From Conchocele bisecta (taxonomy: Eukaryota; Mollusca; Bivalvia; Lucinida; Thyasiridae): a stretch of 64,000 nucleotides of DNA. The position numbers and the translations under genes were made by a program. Each line of letters opens with the position of its first letter. Positions within the stretch are counted from its first letter, which is position 1. This document shows, in pieces, positions 1 through 10,030 of the stretch. The stretch spans positions 38,312,462 through 38,376,461 of the forward strand of contig CM055271.1 in the NCBI GenBank assembly GCA_029237695.1, in the 5' to 3' direction. The notes under the pieces were generated by a model that saw nothing but the letters and a program-made list of their open reading frames with translations, had not been told where the DNA came from and made no database searches.

Positions 1-152
1 TAAATAGTTGTCCCGTATATCAACGTTCGACGTAATTGACATACCATATGACAGGTTCTATAAATAGTTTTTCATGTAAAAATAGCAGATCTTTGCAGGT
101 GCTAAATCATATGGCTTGCCTCAAATAAAAGTTAACATTGCAATCGTTTCAG

Positions 153-288
153 TTTTTTTCGAAGGACAAAGGGGCGGGGCTTGTAACGATAGAGCCGAAG
201 AACAGTTCCTACCTCGACACGATCGGGGAGGCGGAGACGGTAAGCTTCCGGGACATCCAGATCGTCAACGCCATGTACAGGTGCAACG
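153..288 (+). CDS. Astacin metalloprotease, C-terminal exon (gene 1, exon 1 in window)
   Basis: This exon encodes the last part of an astacin (M12A) zinc protease domain. It reads FFSKDKG, then EPKNSSYLDTIGEAETVSF, then RDIQIVNAMYRC. The SYLDTIG...SFRDIQ.VN..Y.C pattern is the usual end of astacin domains, and the final Cys forms the first disulfide of the fold. The acceptor is the pyrimidine-rich run ending CAG at 150-152. The donor is G|GTGAGT at 289. The exon enters in phase 0 and leaves in phase 1. The HExxHxxGxxH zinc site and Met-turn are absent and must lie upstream of the window, so catalytic competence cannot be judged. It is followed by a phase-1 EGF-like exon and sushi exons on the same strand, which is a common order in extracellular astacins. 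Confidence 0.85.
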
Positions 289-485
289 GTGAGTACATAA
301 TCGTTCCGCATGAGGGGTGTTCCAAAAGTAATTAAGAGGAATACAAGTCCTCATCCTCATCACATGTATATATTTCCTATTATGTAACATGTATGTTTGT
401 AACTAAAAAGAAAATAAATTAAAAAAAATGTGATGCAAGCAACCCGATCATAGCTGCGACTTTATTTAATAACATTTGCATTATA

Positions 486-701
486 CAGTGCAATCTCTCT
501 AAACCGGGCACCCTGTGAGGTCCCCAGGGTGTCTGCTTTAGAGAGGATCCATTGTAAATCAGGCATATGACCACTCCAAGACATATTGTTATGCTTTGCG
601 ATCAGGAACATACATTACCATCTGAGATACATAACAAAGCAACCCACAAAATTACCAATAAAAGCGATTTACAGGGCGTCCGGTTTAGAGAGGTTTTACT
701 G
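486..701. mobile_element. pogo/Tigger-type MITE
   Basis: A 216-bp element begins CAGTGCAATCTCTCTAAACC and ends with the inverted GGTTTAGAGAGGTTTTACTG. A TA dinucleotide flanks each end, matching the TA target duplication of pogo/Tigger elements. There is no coding capacity. It lies in the intron after the astacin exon. Confidence 0.75.
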
Positions 702-1144
702 TATTTAAGTATGACATGTATACATACAATGGTGTCTGCTAATTCTGCGCAAACAAATGTATACGTCATTAATATCCCCATATTCGGTCCAAATTGTCTG
801 AATATTCAACGCAGTTCAAACACGTCTGTGCAAGTAAAATGTCAACGTTCTGACAACTGTAAGTAACGTAAATTGTGTGATATATGACATCACATGCGTG
901 TTTGCAACGTCACATTTGTTTCTGCTAATGTTGACATCATGGCAGGTTAGTTTCTTAGTTGAAGTTAATTTAGTAAATAAGACAGCTATTCCATCAGCAG
1001 GGTCTGAGGATTTTACACATTTGACATTTACACATTTTACATATTGTGAATAACTTGTTGTCAAACTATCGTAATGTGATAAAATTGTGCCACAGTGTAG
1101 CAATTAATCAGGTTATTTATTCCAAAATCCACATATTTTATTAT

Positions 1145-1385
1145 GACGTACGCAAGGCTAAATTTGACATGTTCTGCGCAGAATTAGCCGAAATACAGTA
1201 ACAGCTTGTATTAATCTTGCCAAAATTATCAACGTTTATGAACATGTATTGGTAACGTAAACTCGCAATCAAGCAATTTGATTTGTCTGAGCCTGAACTG
1301 TAGTACAGCTCATGCTCAGCCAATCAAGCTGTTGGAGTTCAAGCACAATATTCAAGTATTTTGAAATACATGAATTTACAAAATA
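1145..1385 (-). repeat. Dispersed foldback-type repeat (CTTGATTGGCTGAGC family)
   Basis: The stretch contains a short palindromic core in which CAATCAAGC-type and GCTTGATTG-type arms surround a CAGCTCAGGCTCAG-like centre. Its flanks include TGCGCAGAATTAGCC. Related copies occur at 5195-5420, 32735-32940, 37337-37450 and 51390-51560. No coding potential is visible. The stretch 702-1144 holds only AT-rich intron. Confidence 0.55.
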
Positions 1386-1431
1386 TTGGCAAAATTAGCG
1401 CAGGTCGTAGTTACATGGTCGACTGTTGCAG

Positions 1432-1539
1432 CGGACTGCATAAAGAAGCCATGCCTCGAGGGCGCGTTTCTTGGCGAGGGCTGCGAGTGCTGGTGCCCCG
1501 GACAGGCGGGCGGCCCGGCCGTTTTATGTGACAGCCCAG
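1432..1539 (+). CDS. EGF-like exon of astacin gene (exon 2)
   Basis: This 108-bp exon has no start codon of its own. The acceptor is TGTTGCAG at 1424-1431 and the donor is CCCAG|GTATAT at 1540. Read in phase 1 it gives DCIKKPCLEGAFLGEGCECW followed by CPGQAGGP and AVLCDSP. The six cysteines in C-x4-C-x8-C-x-C-x-C...C spacing, with the GAFLGEGCEC core, match the compact EGF-like module that follows the protease domain in many invertebrate astacins. It is phase 1 at both ends, fits the astacin exon on its left and the sushi exons on its right, and is far richer in G+C than its surroundings. Confidence 0.8.
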
Positions 1540-1934
1540 GTATATAAGATGTGTTCGCGGGTGATGTCATAATAACGTGTATATAGTTAATAGCAGTATG
1601 GTGTCTTTTTATATGAAGTTTATCAGGCAATGCTAGTAAAGGAAACGGAAACGTGTCGAAATTCCGCGGTAGTTCTGTAATAGATTGTGTATACAATATT
1701 TACACCTTCTATAAATTCATAATGCAAACGCCGATTCGATATATTGCGTTTACATCCCAATACAATGCATTAGTCACACGTGACGTCGCGCGATGTTGTT
1801 AATTGATTCGCAACATCACTGTTCCAGAAATTGCGACAAAATGACTAAAAATATTATTGTTAATTGTAACGCCATATTTTGGTAATTACATTTTGAAACT
1901 ATCATAAAGTACAGTGTAAATATAAGTAAGAAAA

Positions 1935-2041
1935 CCATGGGCTGTTGCGTTTACTAGGGTGAGTAATACATTTGGTCCGTTTAAAGTTTGCGAGGAGTCC
2001 TTCGGACTGTGCACCCAAGTAAACGCAATAGCCCATGGTGT
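1935..2041. mobile_element. Short foldback MITE
   Basis: The arms ACCATGGGCTGTTGCGTTTA (1936-1955) and TAAACGCAATAGCCCATGGT (2021-2040) are near-perfect inverted repeats around about 65 bases of spacer. No ORF is present. Confidence 0.7.
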
Positions 2042-2310
2042 TATTCCTTAATTATGCATGTATACCTGACGTATTGCTACGGTTAATACCCGGTGACCCT
2101 ACAACACACTTACTGGTAATAATCATAATACATTAATACGTTATCTTACGTTACCATACACACCTATAAATGACAGACGATAATAAGTTGCTGGAGGTCA
2201 ATCGATAAGTCCAAAAATATGTAAACCAGGTGTATTATCATATCACAGCCTCGTGTTCGTGTATAATAAATACATGATGGAATACACGTGCATGCATGCC
2301 ACTATCAAGG

Positions 2311-2738
2311 TGCATGATCACGTGGTAATAACAACAACAACAACAGTGGCTGAAAGTGTTGAAATCTTGCCCACTCCAAAGTAAATATTATTTGATATTT
2401 TCCGTAATATGAAACGGATTTTGATGGAATATGGCGCAGCAAACGTGTATTCATGAGCTGCATTTGGTCGTCCTGGGAGTTCGGCTCAGACTTATGTCGT
2501 TTTTGCGAAGAATCTATTTCCGTGTCTACCGACACAGAAATCGATTCTTCGCAAAAGCTTCAGAAGATTGGGCCAAAGTACAGAGACCACCAAATGCAGC
2601 TTAACAAGACGCGTTTGATGCGCCGTATATCATCAAAATCCTTTACGTAATAGGGACAATATAAAAGAATACGTACTTTGAAACGGATGGATTCTGGAAG
2701 TTTCAGTACTTGTTGTTGTTGGTAGTACCACGTGATCA
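2311..2738. mobile_element. Palindromic MITE, copy 1
   Basis: The outer arms ATGATCACGTGGTAATAACA and GTACCACGTGATCAT are inverted, with CAACAACAACAA facing TTGTTGTTG. The centre is a hairpin with arms GCGAAGAATC... and ...GATTCTTCGC at about 2505-2556. The second copy at 56764-57203 shares the outer arms, the CATTTGGTGGTC segment and the central hairpin. The ORFs across it are by-products of the palindrome. Confidence 0.8.
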
Positions 2739-3017
2739 TACACCTTTACTACACTGGTTGCTGCTCGAAAGTAGACATTACAGTGAGTGGTTCAGTGGTA
2801 TCGAAGCCGCTGAATATCCACACTTTTGCAGAATGTTTGTTTATTCTATCTGGTCGAGAGTTCGAACCTCACAATACACATTACTTTGTGTTCTTTTTAT
2901 GGCTGGTTGGTGGAGAGGGAAATATGTGAAACGGCGAGGGTTATCACTATTGCTGTATGACCTCAATATGACATGATCGCTGAGAACATACATGCACTAC
3001 CAGATTCTTCATGTACT

Positions 3018-3994
3018 GCAGGTACAGAGTGGCCTGCGGTTCTCTTACCAGGCGAATTGCAATTCCTGGAGCTCAGGATTGCAATTCGCGTTCCCATTAA
3101 TTGCAATTGGACCGCAATCGGACTGCAATCATGTGACTGCGGTCCAAAGAGTTGGTTGCGGAATTTCAATACTTATAGCGCAGTTAGCGCTGCGTTCCGC
3201 TTTTAAATCCAGTTTACGCTCCTTTTTTTCTTTAAACAGCGAAAGAATGACCGCTTTACGCTGCGTTCGGCGGTCAAACCAGCGGACCGCTCTGCTTGAC
3301 CAATGCGGCAATAAAATCGAAATAGTTGATTTTTGCTGACGAAAAGATATATTTTCCTATCTGTATTTAGCTATTTAAAATCCAATAAAATATACATAAA
3401 TAGTAGAATTAGGTGTATATATACGCGTAACGCTAAGTTTTTATTGGACCGCAATCGGACTGCAATCATATGACTGCTTTCCAAAGAGTTGGTTGCGGAA
3501 TTGCAATACTTATAGCACAGTTAGCGCTGCGCTCCGCTTTTAATTGCAGTTTACGCTCCTTTTTTTCTTTAAACTGCGAAAGAATGACCGCTTTACGCTG
3601 CGCTCCGCGGTCAAACCAGCGGACCGCTCTGCTTGACCAATGCGGCAATACAATTGAAATAGTTGATTTTTTCTGACGAAAATATATATTTTCCTATCTG
3701 TATTTAGCCATTTAAAAATCCAATAAAATATACATAAATATTAGAATTATGTGTATATACGCGTAACGCTAAGTTTTTACCGCAAATAGCGAAATAATGA
3801 CCGCACAAACGGTATCGCGAAAGAATGACCGCACAAACTGGACCGCGAAAGAATAACCGCACAAACGGTGTCGCGAAAGAATGGCCGCAAAAACGGGACC
3901 GCGATTGGACCGCAATAAGACTGCAATTTCAGAGGGGACGAATTGCCATTCAAGGACCGCTGGATTGCAATTCTTGGTAAGAGAAGGCGGGAGT
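3018..3994. mobile_element. GCAATT-rich MITE with about 45-bp terminal inverted repeats, copy 1
   Basis: The left end reads GGCCTGCGGTTCTCTTACCA followed by GCGAATTGCAATTCC. The right end carries the inverse, ATTGCAATTCTTGGTAAGAG, then GGCGGGAGTGTA. The interior has two copies of a segment of about 340 bases (3105-3440 and 3445-3780). It ends in a short tandem array at about 3786-3905, with a unit near 28 bases and core GCGAAAGAATGACCGCACAA. A shorter copy without the internal duplication is at 50204-50805. Confidence 0.8.
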
Positions 3995-4149
3995 GTATGT
4001 CTCAGATCGACACAAATTCAATGTGTATTTAGTTATAAGTGAGACTAACTTTCTACATGTACAATATCTCATGCAGAAGTTAATTTAATTTGTAAGAGCA
4101 ACACATGCAAACAAACAAATAGATATATAATCAGATATAAACAAATAAA

Positions 4150-4240
4150 AATATATCTAGACTGTACGTATGAAATAAGATTCGAACTCACTACCGACAT
4201 CATTGATATCCATCGCACTAACCTCTCGACTACATAAAAT
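4150..4240 (-). mobile_element. tRNA-derived SINE remnant
   Basis: On the minus strand there is an A-box-like GAGAGGTTAGTGCGATGG and, about 30 bases on, a B-box-like GAGTTCGAATC. This is the internal pol III promoter layout of a tRNA-derived SINE. The acceptor-stem halves do not pair, so it is not a working tRNA. Confidence 0.5.
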
Positions 4241-4428
4241 TTGTTGACAAATCTCAAAATCACTATTGAAAGGAATGCAGACACGGGTATACATGTATTT
4301 ACCTGTCTCACCTATTCAGTGTATTGTTTATGACCGGTTTGTTTGTAAACAAGTAGCAAGTTATCGTCTGCGGACGACACCTTCATTCATAATTTCACTC
4401 AGTCTGACCTGGATATACTTAATTCCAG

Positions 4429-4635
4429 GCCAGTGCGGCCCGCCGGAAGTTGACACGGCGATATACAACGTGTACACGCCCGAGTGGAAACAAGTAGATG
4501 TTAACCGGGACAAGAAGTATCCACACGGTACCTGGCTGAAGGTCGACTTTAGCGATACGGGCTGCGGGGACGGGTTTGTCGAACTGGTTTGTGCGAATGG
4601 CTTCTGGTCTGATACGCTGCCGGAATGCCGCCTAG
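4429..4635 (+). CDS. Sushi/CCP domain exon (exon 3)
   Basis: This exon encodes one complement-control-protein (sushi) module. The acceptor is TTAATTCCAG ending at 4428 and the donor is CTAG|GTATTG after 4635. It is phase 1 at both ends. The protein begins QCGPPEVDTAIYN, passes through HGTWLKVDFSDTGCGDGF and VELVCANGFW, and ends DTLPECR. The four consensus cysteines (CGPP, SDTGC, ELVC, PEC) and the Trp before the last Cys are present, with one extra Cys (GCGDGF reads around the second position). The family mediates protein-protein contacts at the cell surface or in extracellular fluid. It is separated from the next sushi exon by only 185 bases. Confidence 0.88.
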
Positions 4636-4648
4636 GTATTGTATATGC

Positions 4649-4753
4649 CACAGTTAGATCACGGTTGATCCGCATGTACGAGGAGATAATCCGCGAGCTT
4701 TAGCGAGCGGATTATCGATCGTACATGCGGATGAACGTGACCTAACTGTGTTG
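4649..4753. mobile_element. Foldback MITE just after a splice donor
   Basis: The arms CACAGTTAGATCACG...GATCCGCATGTACGA and TCGTACATGCGGATG...CTAACTGTG are inverted around a GC-rich centre (GCGAGCTTTAGCGAGCGG). It starts 13 bases after the exon-3 boundary and fills much of this short intron. Confidence 0.8.
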
Positions 4754-4820
4754 TCACATTCTCATGTCCATACATTGCCCATGTGCTGTGAATACTTTAT
4801 GCATTTCTTTAATACCCAAG

Positions 4821-5063
4821 ATTGTATCCTGCCAAGCCGTGAGTACTACGGTGGACCGGAATTCTCGTATAATCTCGGCAACGAGACTCTCAAAGAGGGC
4901 GAGATTTTACCCGACAACACGACCGTGTCCGTAACATGCACCATCCCGACTCCGAAAGATTACGACCACTACACGGCTGAAGACGATGATGGCGGCACAC
5001 AGACACCGATCATGTGTCTTAACGGGACTTGGATTGGAGAATTCCCGCAAAATTGTACAGCAG
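4821..5063 (+). CDS. Sushi/CCP domain exon (exon 4)
   Basis: This second sushi module is phase 1 at both ends. The acceptor is AATACCCAAG ending at 4820 and the donor is CAG|GTTCGT at 5064. It reads DCILPSREYYGG, then NETLKEGEILPDNTTVSVTC, an acidic loop DYDHYTAEDDDGG, then PIMCLNGTWIG and FPQNCTA. Four cysteines and the NGTW motif before the final Cys fit the family. The loop between the second and third cysteines is longer than usual and acidic. Several N-glycosylation sequons (NET, NTT, NGT, NCT) suggest a secreted or extracellular protein. Confidence 0.88.
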
Positions 5064-5194
5064 GTTCGTATTTTCGTAGCATCTCAAATGATATCTAAAA
5101 TATTCAATATTCGTTTTATTTGCGTTGTTTTGTTATGTTTCCATTCTTGGCCCTCGTTTAATGAATATTTCGTTATTTGTAATTACGAGTTTGT

Positions 5195-5420
5195 TACACT
5201 ACACACTGCGCTAATCTTGCCATATTTGTCAATTTCTGTATTTAAGCTACTTGAATATTGTGCTTGAAATCAAGCAACTTGATTGGCTGAGCTTGAGATG
5301 TGTTACAGCTCAGGCTCAGACAATCAAATTGCTTGATTGCGAGTTGGCATTGACAATATATGTTTAGAAACGTTTATACTCTGGCCAAGATTAACGCAGA
5401 TGGTTGTGTATAATTATCGT
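5195..5420 (+). repeat. Dispersed foldback-type repeat (CTTGATTGGCTGAGC family)
   Basis: This copy runs from ACACTGCGCTAATCTTGCCA to AAGATTAACGCAGATGGTTG. A central palindrome pairs CTTGATTGGCTGAGC with GCTCAGACAATCAAAT. It is the same family as at 1145-1385, 32735-32940, 37337-37450 and 51390-51560. Confidence 0.65.
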
Positions 5421-5684
5421 TGACTATTTTTAACAAACGTGCGAAAACTTGGAGCATATGGGCAAAGATAAAACAACAAACACATGTTGAAGTATATACT
5501 TATGTAACAATATACTTAGTAAAAGTTGAACTTACACTTATAATATAGATGCTGATACTGATTTTACACACATTACCGATAATGTCAATATAGTGTATAT
5601 TTACTGGGCTATTAAATAAATTATCTTGGAATTAGATTTTGTAGAATGTTTATGAAAACATTATTCTTATAAAATATCCCATCT

Positions 5685-5980
5685 ACGGAGCCCCGCAGGG
5701 GACGTAGAATTTTTTTTTTTTTAATTCGTTCCTACGAATTAACAATTCGTTCCCTCAATTAAACAATTCGTTCGCACGAAATATCAATTCGTTCCCACGG
5801 GAACGAATTGTTATTTCATCGGAACGAATTGTTATATCGTGGGAACGAATTGTTAATTCGTGGGAACGAATTGTTAATTCGAGGGAATGAATTGTTAAAT
5901 TGAGGGAATGAATTGTAATTTCTTGGGAACGAATTAATAAAAAAAATCCATGTCCCCTGCGAGGCTCCGTACCCATCTAT
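5685..5980. repeat. Inverted-repeat element enclosing 21-22-bp tandem repeats
   Basis: The outer arms are TACGGAGCCCCGCAGGGGAC at the left and GTCCCCTGCGAGGCTCCGTA at the right. Between them is a tandem array of a unit of about 21 bases, itself palindromic, with core GGGAACGAATTGTTAATTCG. One minus-strand frame stays open through it and gives an artificial repeating peptide (ELTIRSH...). I do not treat it as a gene. Confidence 0.75.
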
Positions 5981-6464
5981 CATGCCGAAGAGAGATTAAA
6001 TAATTGTAAAATTCCGATTTAGTATAAGAATAGTTCTAGCAACCGGCGATTCATAATATCGACGACTCGACGAGTCAATTTCTTTTGCTTATTAGTATTT
6101 TTCTTCATACATTGTAAGCTTAATAATTCTGAGCCAATTTTAAAGACTATTGGAATTGAATATGTAAATCTCACCATCTACATCTCTTTGTCACTGTGAA
6201 CATCACAAACATGAGAAAATTGATGAATATTCCGCCAAACAAACAGAAAGATGAAAACAAGAAAATCACTTCCGCATACGATCGGAAATACTCGTTGATC
6301 TACGAACTCCCGAATGCCCGAAGGTGCATTTTCACATGGCGGGTCTCATATTATAGTCGGATAAATGGGGCCACCAATGCGCCACGTGGATACATTCATT
6401 CATTCATTCGGCTTATATTTCAGGGTGGGAATTGGCTCGCACACCTGAATAAATATTTGACATC

Positions 6465-6640
6465 TGCTGTTTCTTTTTATCCATTTTTATCATAAAAAAA
6501 CATGGTTTCACAGCACTTTAGAATCATTTCCAATGGAAATTATTCTAAAATGCAGACAAACCATGTTTTTCCTGAGAGAAGAGACAAAATATGACACTGC
6601 AGCAGACGACAATTTTCGTTTCCCGCATAGTGAGGGTTAA
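6465..6640. mobile_element. piggyBac-type MITE, 5'-truncated copy
   Basis: The right end reads ACGAC...CGCATAGTGAGGGTTAA, and a central hairpin pairs AAAACATGGTTT with AAACCATGTTTT. Complete copies of this family (36560-36772 and 51140-51353) begin TTAACCCT and end AGGGTTAA. That matches piggyBac-style ends with TTAA duplications. The left arm is missing here. Confidence 0.65.
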
Positions 6641-6689
6641 AGAGAAAGTAAACAGAAATATTAAACTTCAAAAGATGTTTTGTAAACTG

Positions 6690-6800
6690 AATTCTATTCT
6701 ATTCGGCTTATATTTAAGGGTGGGAATTGGCTCGAACACCTTCCATACCCGGATATTCATTTTTTCGATTCGGCTCATATTTAAGGGTGGGAATTGGCTT
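6690..6800 (+). repeat. Repeated SINE 3'-tail sequence
   Basis: GGCTTATATTTAAGGGTGGG and AATTGGCTCGAACACC-type sequence occurs twice in tandem here, again at 6409-6440 and 7975-8020, and in changed form at 35995-36035 and 46023-46060. At 35985-36276 the same tail belongs to a tRNA-derived SINE, so these are probably tails of decayed copies. Confidence 0.55.
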
Positions 6801-6882
6801 CCATACCCGGTCGCAGTAGATGTGACGTGGATACATACATTTGAACTGTTTACATACTTAGTGGCGCTGTTTTTTTTCTCAG

Positions 6883-7050
6883 GATGCAGTCATGACATTG
6901 CTAACGGTCACGTGATTAATGGATCATATTTGTTTGGCTACCACATATCATGTGACCGAGGATACGAGTTCACGCTCCAAGGCACGGTGACTGGGACGTT
7001 TAATTGTTATGACGGTGTTTGGGGTGCACCTAAGCCGGACTGCCAACCAA
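6883..7050 (+). CDS. Sushi/CCP domain exon (exon 5)
   Basis: This third complete sushi module is phase 1 at both ends. The acceptor is a long T-tract ending TTTCTCAG at 6882, and the donor is CCAA|GTAAGTG at 7051. It reads GCSHDIANGHVINGSYLFG, then YHISCDRGYEFTL, then FNCYDGVWGAPKPDCQP. This is close to the textbook sushi layout: C, then ang.ng.y..g...sC..Gy.l, then C.dG.W..p.P.C. It lies 1.8 kb after exon 4. The next candidate exon of the same gene is 22 kb away, across the virus-like block and many repeats. Confidence 0.9.
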
Positions 7051-7135
7051 GTAAGTGAAGCTACCTCAGTGCAAGGATGTTCAGGTCTCTCTATGTCTCT
7101 GCTCAGTGAGAACACAGTTTCTCATTTCACTCATT

Positions 7136-7389
7136 ATATGAGACACGCCATGTGATTTTGTACTTTCTGACATTTGCGTAATTTGATGAAGTACGTTTAC
7201 AACATTTTCCGTAAATGACGTCAAAAGATGACAATTTTTTTTAGTACATACGAAATTATTGTCCGCATGTACTCTGAACATTTTGTCAACTTTTCACTTT
7301 ATTTATGAAAAATATTGTACATTTTTAAACGTATTTAATGAAATTACGCAGATGACCGAAGGTACAAATCACATGGCGTGTCTCATATG
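7136..7389. mobile_element. Palindromic MITE (TATGAGAC family), copy 1
   Basis: The left end TATGAGACACGCCATGTGAT and right end ATCACATGGCGTGTCTCATA are inverted repeats. Further inside, GCGTAATTTGATGAA faces its partner near 7334-7352. The related copy at 38752-39002 keeps the same inner sequence. Confidence 0.8.
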
Positions 7390-7565
7390 TGGCTGTGATT
7401 GGAGAAATTGGGATTTGCGACCGGTGTAGCCTCTGACCAGCTAGCACAATCATGTGGTCTGATCGGGATTTGTAATGATATATATATATTGCTCGTTAGA
7501 AACATGATTGGCGTTTCTTTGATGGAATGGCGAACAACGCAATTCCTGACATGCACATGCTGATC

Positions 7566-7794
7566 CTGGGCTCGTTTCACAAAACTTCGTACGACTGTTT
7601 CACTGAATTTCGTACGACTAAAATATTCGTAAGTGCACATATAGGATCGTCTGAAAAATTCACTTGATAGATTTACATTTATTGAGCATATGCTGCAGCA
7701 TATGCAGTAAATGCTCAATAAATGTAAATCCAATAATTGTTTACAAGGAAACAGGGTTTTAGTCGTGCGAAGTTTAGTGAAATGGGCGCCTGGA
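7566..7794. mobile_element. Palindromic MITE (CGTTTCACTAAACTTCGTACGAC family), copy 1
   Basis: The arms GTTTCACAAAACTTCGTACG and its inverse near GTCGTGCGAAGTTTAGTGAA enclose an inner palindrome. There, TTTACATTTATTGAGCAT faces ATGCTCAATAAATGTAAA. Other copies are at 39936-40109 and 52490-52998, with a fragment at 56066-56130. Confidence 0.8.
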
Positions 7795-8339
7795 TTTTAC
7801 ATTGATTACAAAAAGCATTAGCCCAATTTCTGCAGTCACACTCATATAAACTTTTTTTTGTAAGTGATCATGGACCACGAGTGCGGTACTGTACATCATT
7901 AAAAAAGCGGGAGATATGACACAACTGTCCACAGATCACCAATAGTTAACCCAACCTTCATTCTGTCATTCTTTCAGCTTATATTTAAGGCTGGGAATTG
8001 GCTCGTACACGTTCCATGCACGGACGACATATAAGTCCAAAAAGGCCGAATTTTGAAGTGTTCTATGTGATATGTGTTGGTGAAAGGCGGACAGATGTGT
8101 ATAATCTGTTTACCCAACCCTCGTGTTTGCCATGTATGGAGAAATGACGTATCCGTTTCCTTTGACAAATCAAATCATGTTCTCGAACACACACGCACAT
8201 TCTCTGAATCTGTGTATCTGAAGTTTGGACTTTGGTTTAGTAGTACATTTGCAAGGAAGGTGAACAGTTTGTATGCACCCGGTCTCGGTAGAGCCGGAGG
8301 CATATATTGTTTGGACTATGTGTACGTGTTTCCGTGTGT

Positions 8340-8990
8340 CCGTGTGTCCGGCACATTAAGAAATTCGCCGGAGTTTCTCAATTATGTCATAACTTCTATA
8401 CCCCTTGAAAGATTGCTTCAATATTTTAACACAGTATACCTGTGGACAAATGCCACACAGGCATGGTGTCATTAACATGTCATTGTCCTTTTGACATTGA
8501 CCTTTTGACCTACACAACTTTGAACTTTTTCACACATTAAGAAGTGCGCCGGAGTTTCTCAATTCTGTCAAAACATTTATATCCCTTGATAGATTACTGC
8601 AATAGTTCAATACATCATACTTCTAGACAAATGCCACGCATCCATGCTGTCCTTAATATCTCATTGACCTTTTGACCTTCACAACTTTGAATTTTAATTC
8701 ATTCACATTAAGAACTTCGCCGGAGTTTTACAATTCTGTCATAATTCTGTATCTTGGTGGATTACTTTAATATTTCAGTGCTTCATACTTGAGGACGAAT
8801 GCCACACATCCATGCTGCCTTAATATGACCTTGACATTTTGATCTTCAAACTTTGAACTTTTTCACACATGTAGAAGTTCGCCGGAGTTTCTCAATTCTG
8901 TCATAACTTCAATATCCCTTGATAGATTACTTCAATAGTTTAATAAATCATACCTGTGGACAAGTGCCACACATCCTTGCCGCCCTTTAA
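8340..8990 (+). repeat. Tandem repeat of about 170 bp, array 1
   Basis: Four diverged units each contain CGCCGGAGTTTCTCAATTCT, then a CTTGAT.GATTACTTCAATA-like segment, GGACAAATGCCACACATCC and a TGACCTTTTGACCTTCACAA-like segment. The same unit recurs at 27205-27720, directly against the broken end of the ATPase fragment. No coding is seen. Confidence 0.8.
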
Positions 8991-9113
8991 ACAGACCACA
9001 TGTTGTTCTTATACAGTAAACGCCCATCGTTTTATTTCTTATATTTACATTACATTTTCGGATAGTTTTAAAAAATGTAACCAAATACGGCGTTTCCATT
9101 ATGAATTTAAGGA

Positions 9114-9226
9114 CAGTAGTAGTATATGGGAGTCAAAATGATACCACCTCTCTCTGTAAGCCCCCTGCTACGCGTGGTGCCTCCCATCAGGAGGTGGTAT
9201 AATGTTGGACTCCCATATACTACTTG
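9114..9226. repeat. Hairpin-forming inverted repeat
   Basis: GTAGTATATGGGAGTC with ATACCACCTC is matched by GAGGTGGTAT with GACTCCCATATACTAC. Together they make an imperfect foldback of about 110 bases. It marks the left border of the GC-richer virus-like region. Confidence 0.7.
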
Positions 9227-9356
9227 TTTTTTCCCCACTGTTCGCGCGGTATGGATGAGAAGAGTGGGAAATGTTTTTCAGCAACCACGAGACCATATAC
9301 TTCCTCGACTGGATGAGAAGTTATCAATGAGACGAGATGTCACCACCTCTCACAAC

Positions 9357-9701
9357 ATGTTAGAGATAAGCCCTCCCTATGTTATACTCAGTATATGTAA
9401 TCACACAATGGTTCTAGCTAATTGTGCGTGGTTGAAGACAGGTAGTCACGAGAGATGTCATCGTACCGGTATTTTCGAGTATTGCAAGCATCACCGGGCA
9501 TGTATGAGAAGAGAGTCCGTTTCGCCTCGCCCATGTCGGCATTGCGGGGTAGGGACCAGATCCGAGTCACTGAAATGTCCACCATGCGGTGGCACTCGCG
9601 CTACTCATCGACTGGTTAGCAAGGAATTACGTGCTCGCAAGTATTATCGTTTAGTAATAATTCAAATCAGAAAGTCAGTTAGAAACATAGAACCGATCTG
9701 A
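9357..9701 (+). CDS. Cysteine-rich zinc-binding-type ORF, possibly virus-like element derived
   Basis: The open frame extends left to 9126, but the part that looks coding runs from the ATG at 9357 (114 residues). Its centre has repeated metal-ligand pairs: CHRTGIFEYCKHH, then PRPCRHCGVGTRSESLKCPPCGG. That is C-x8-C-x2-H, then C-x2-C and C-x2-C, as in treble-clef or zinc-ribbon modules. The C-terminal tail is basic. Small zinc-ribbon proteins are common in virus-like and giant-virus elements. Its position between the foldback at 9114 and the capsid block suggests it belongs to that element, but this is inference. The reaction or partner is unknown. A truncated host zinc-finger ORF is an alternative. 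Confidence 0.45.
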   Translation: MLEISPPYVILSICNHTMVLANCAWLKTGSHERCHRTGIFEYCKHHRACMRRESVSPRPCRHCGVGTRSESLKCPPCGGTRATHRLVSKELRARKYYRLVIIQIRKSVRNIEPI

Positions 9702-9949
9702 TGTGTACTTTTGATAAGTCACGTAATATTATTTTGCTGAGGTTATTTGTCGGACATTGTCACTACACCACCGCTCGTTATATCGGCATTCGGCTGATTT
9801 CTGGCACAGTTTAAGGGCGGTCGGACAGGAACGCCGTTGTAATGCTGTTGTTTACCATAGCAGCAAGATGGCGGTCTCGTTTTTGTCTCGCCCGCGAAAG
9901 CGGAAAGCGAGACAAAGGTTTTTTTGTAAGGCTAGAAGCTAAAATGTTC

Positions 9950-10030
9950 TTGATCCAGCCTTTGCTCGAACTCACAACCTACGTCTCCGTAGCGCGGCTC
10001 CTTATTCCACACAGCCACCAAGGCAGTCAT
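9950..10030 (-). mobile_element. tRNA-derived SINE remnant
   Basis: The minus strand shows an A-box-like TGGCTGTGTGGAATAAGGAG and a B-box-like GTTGTGAGTTCGAGC about 30 bases later. It follows a GTCTCGCCCGCGAAAGCGG-type motif (9881-9905), seen in variant form at 17218-17260 and 29960-29985. It does not fold as a complete tRNA. Confidence 0.5.

Noticed and set aside
5755..5976. 73-codon minus-strand ORF with repeating LTIRSHE
   Set aside because: It is a translation of the 21-22-bp tandem repeat.
8074..8475. 133-codon plus-strand ORF
   Set aside because: Its right part lies in the 170-bp tandem repeat and its left part has no motif or splice support.
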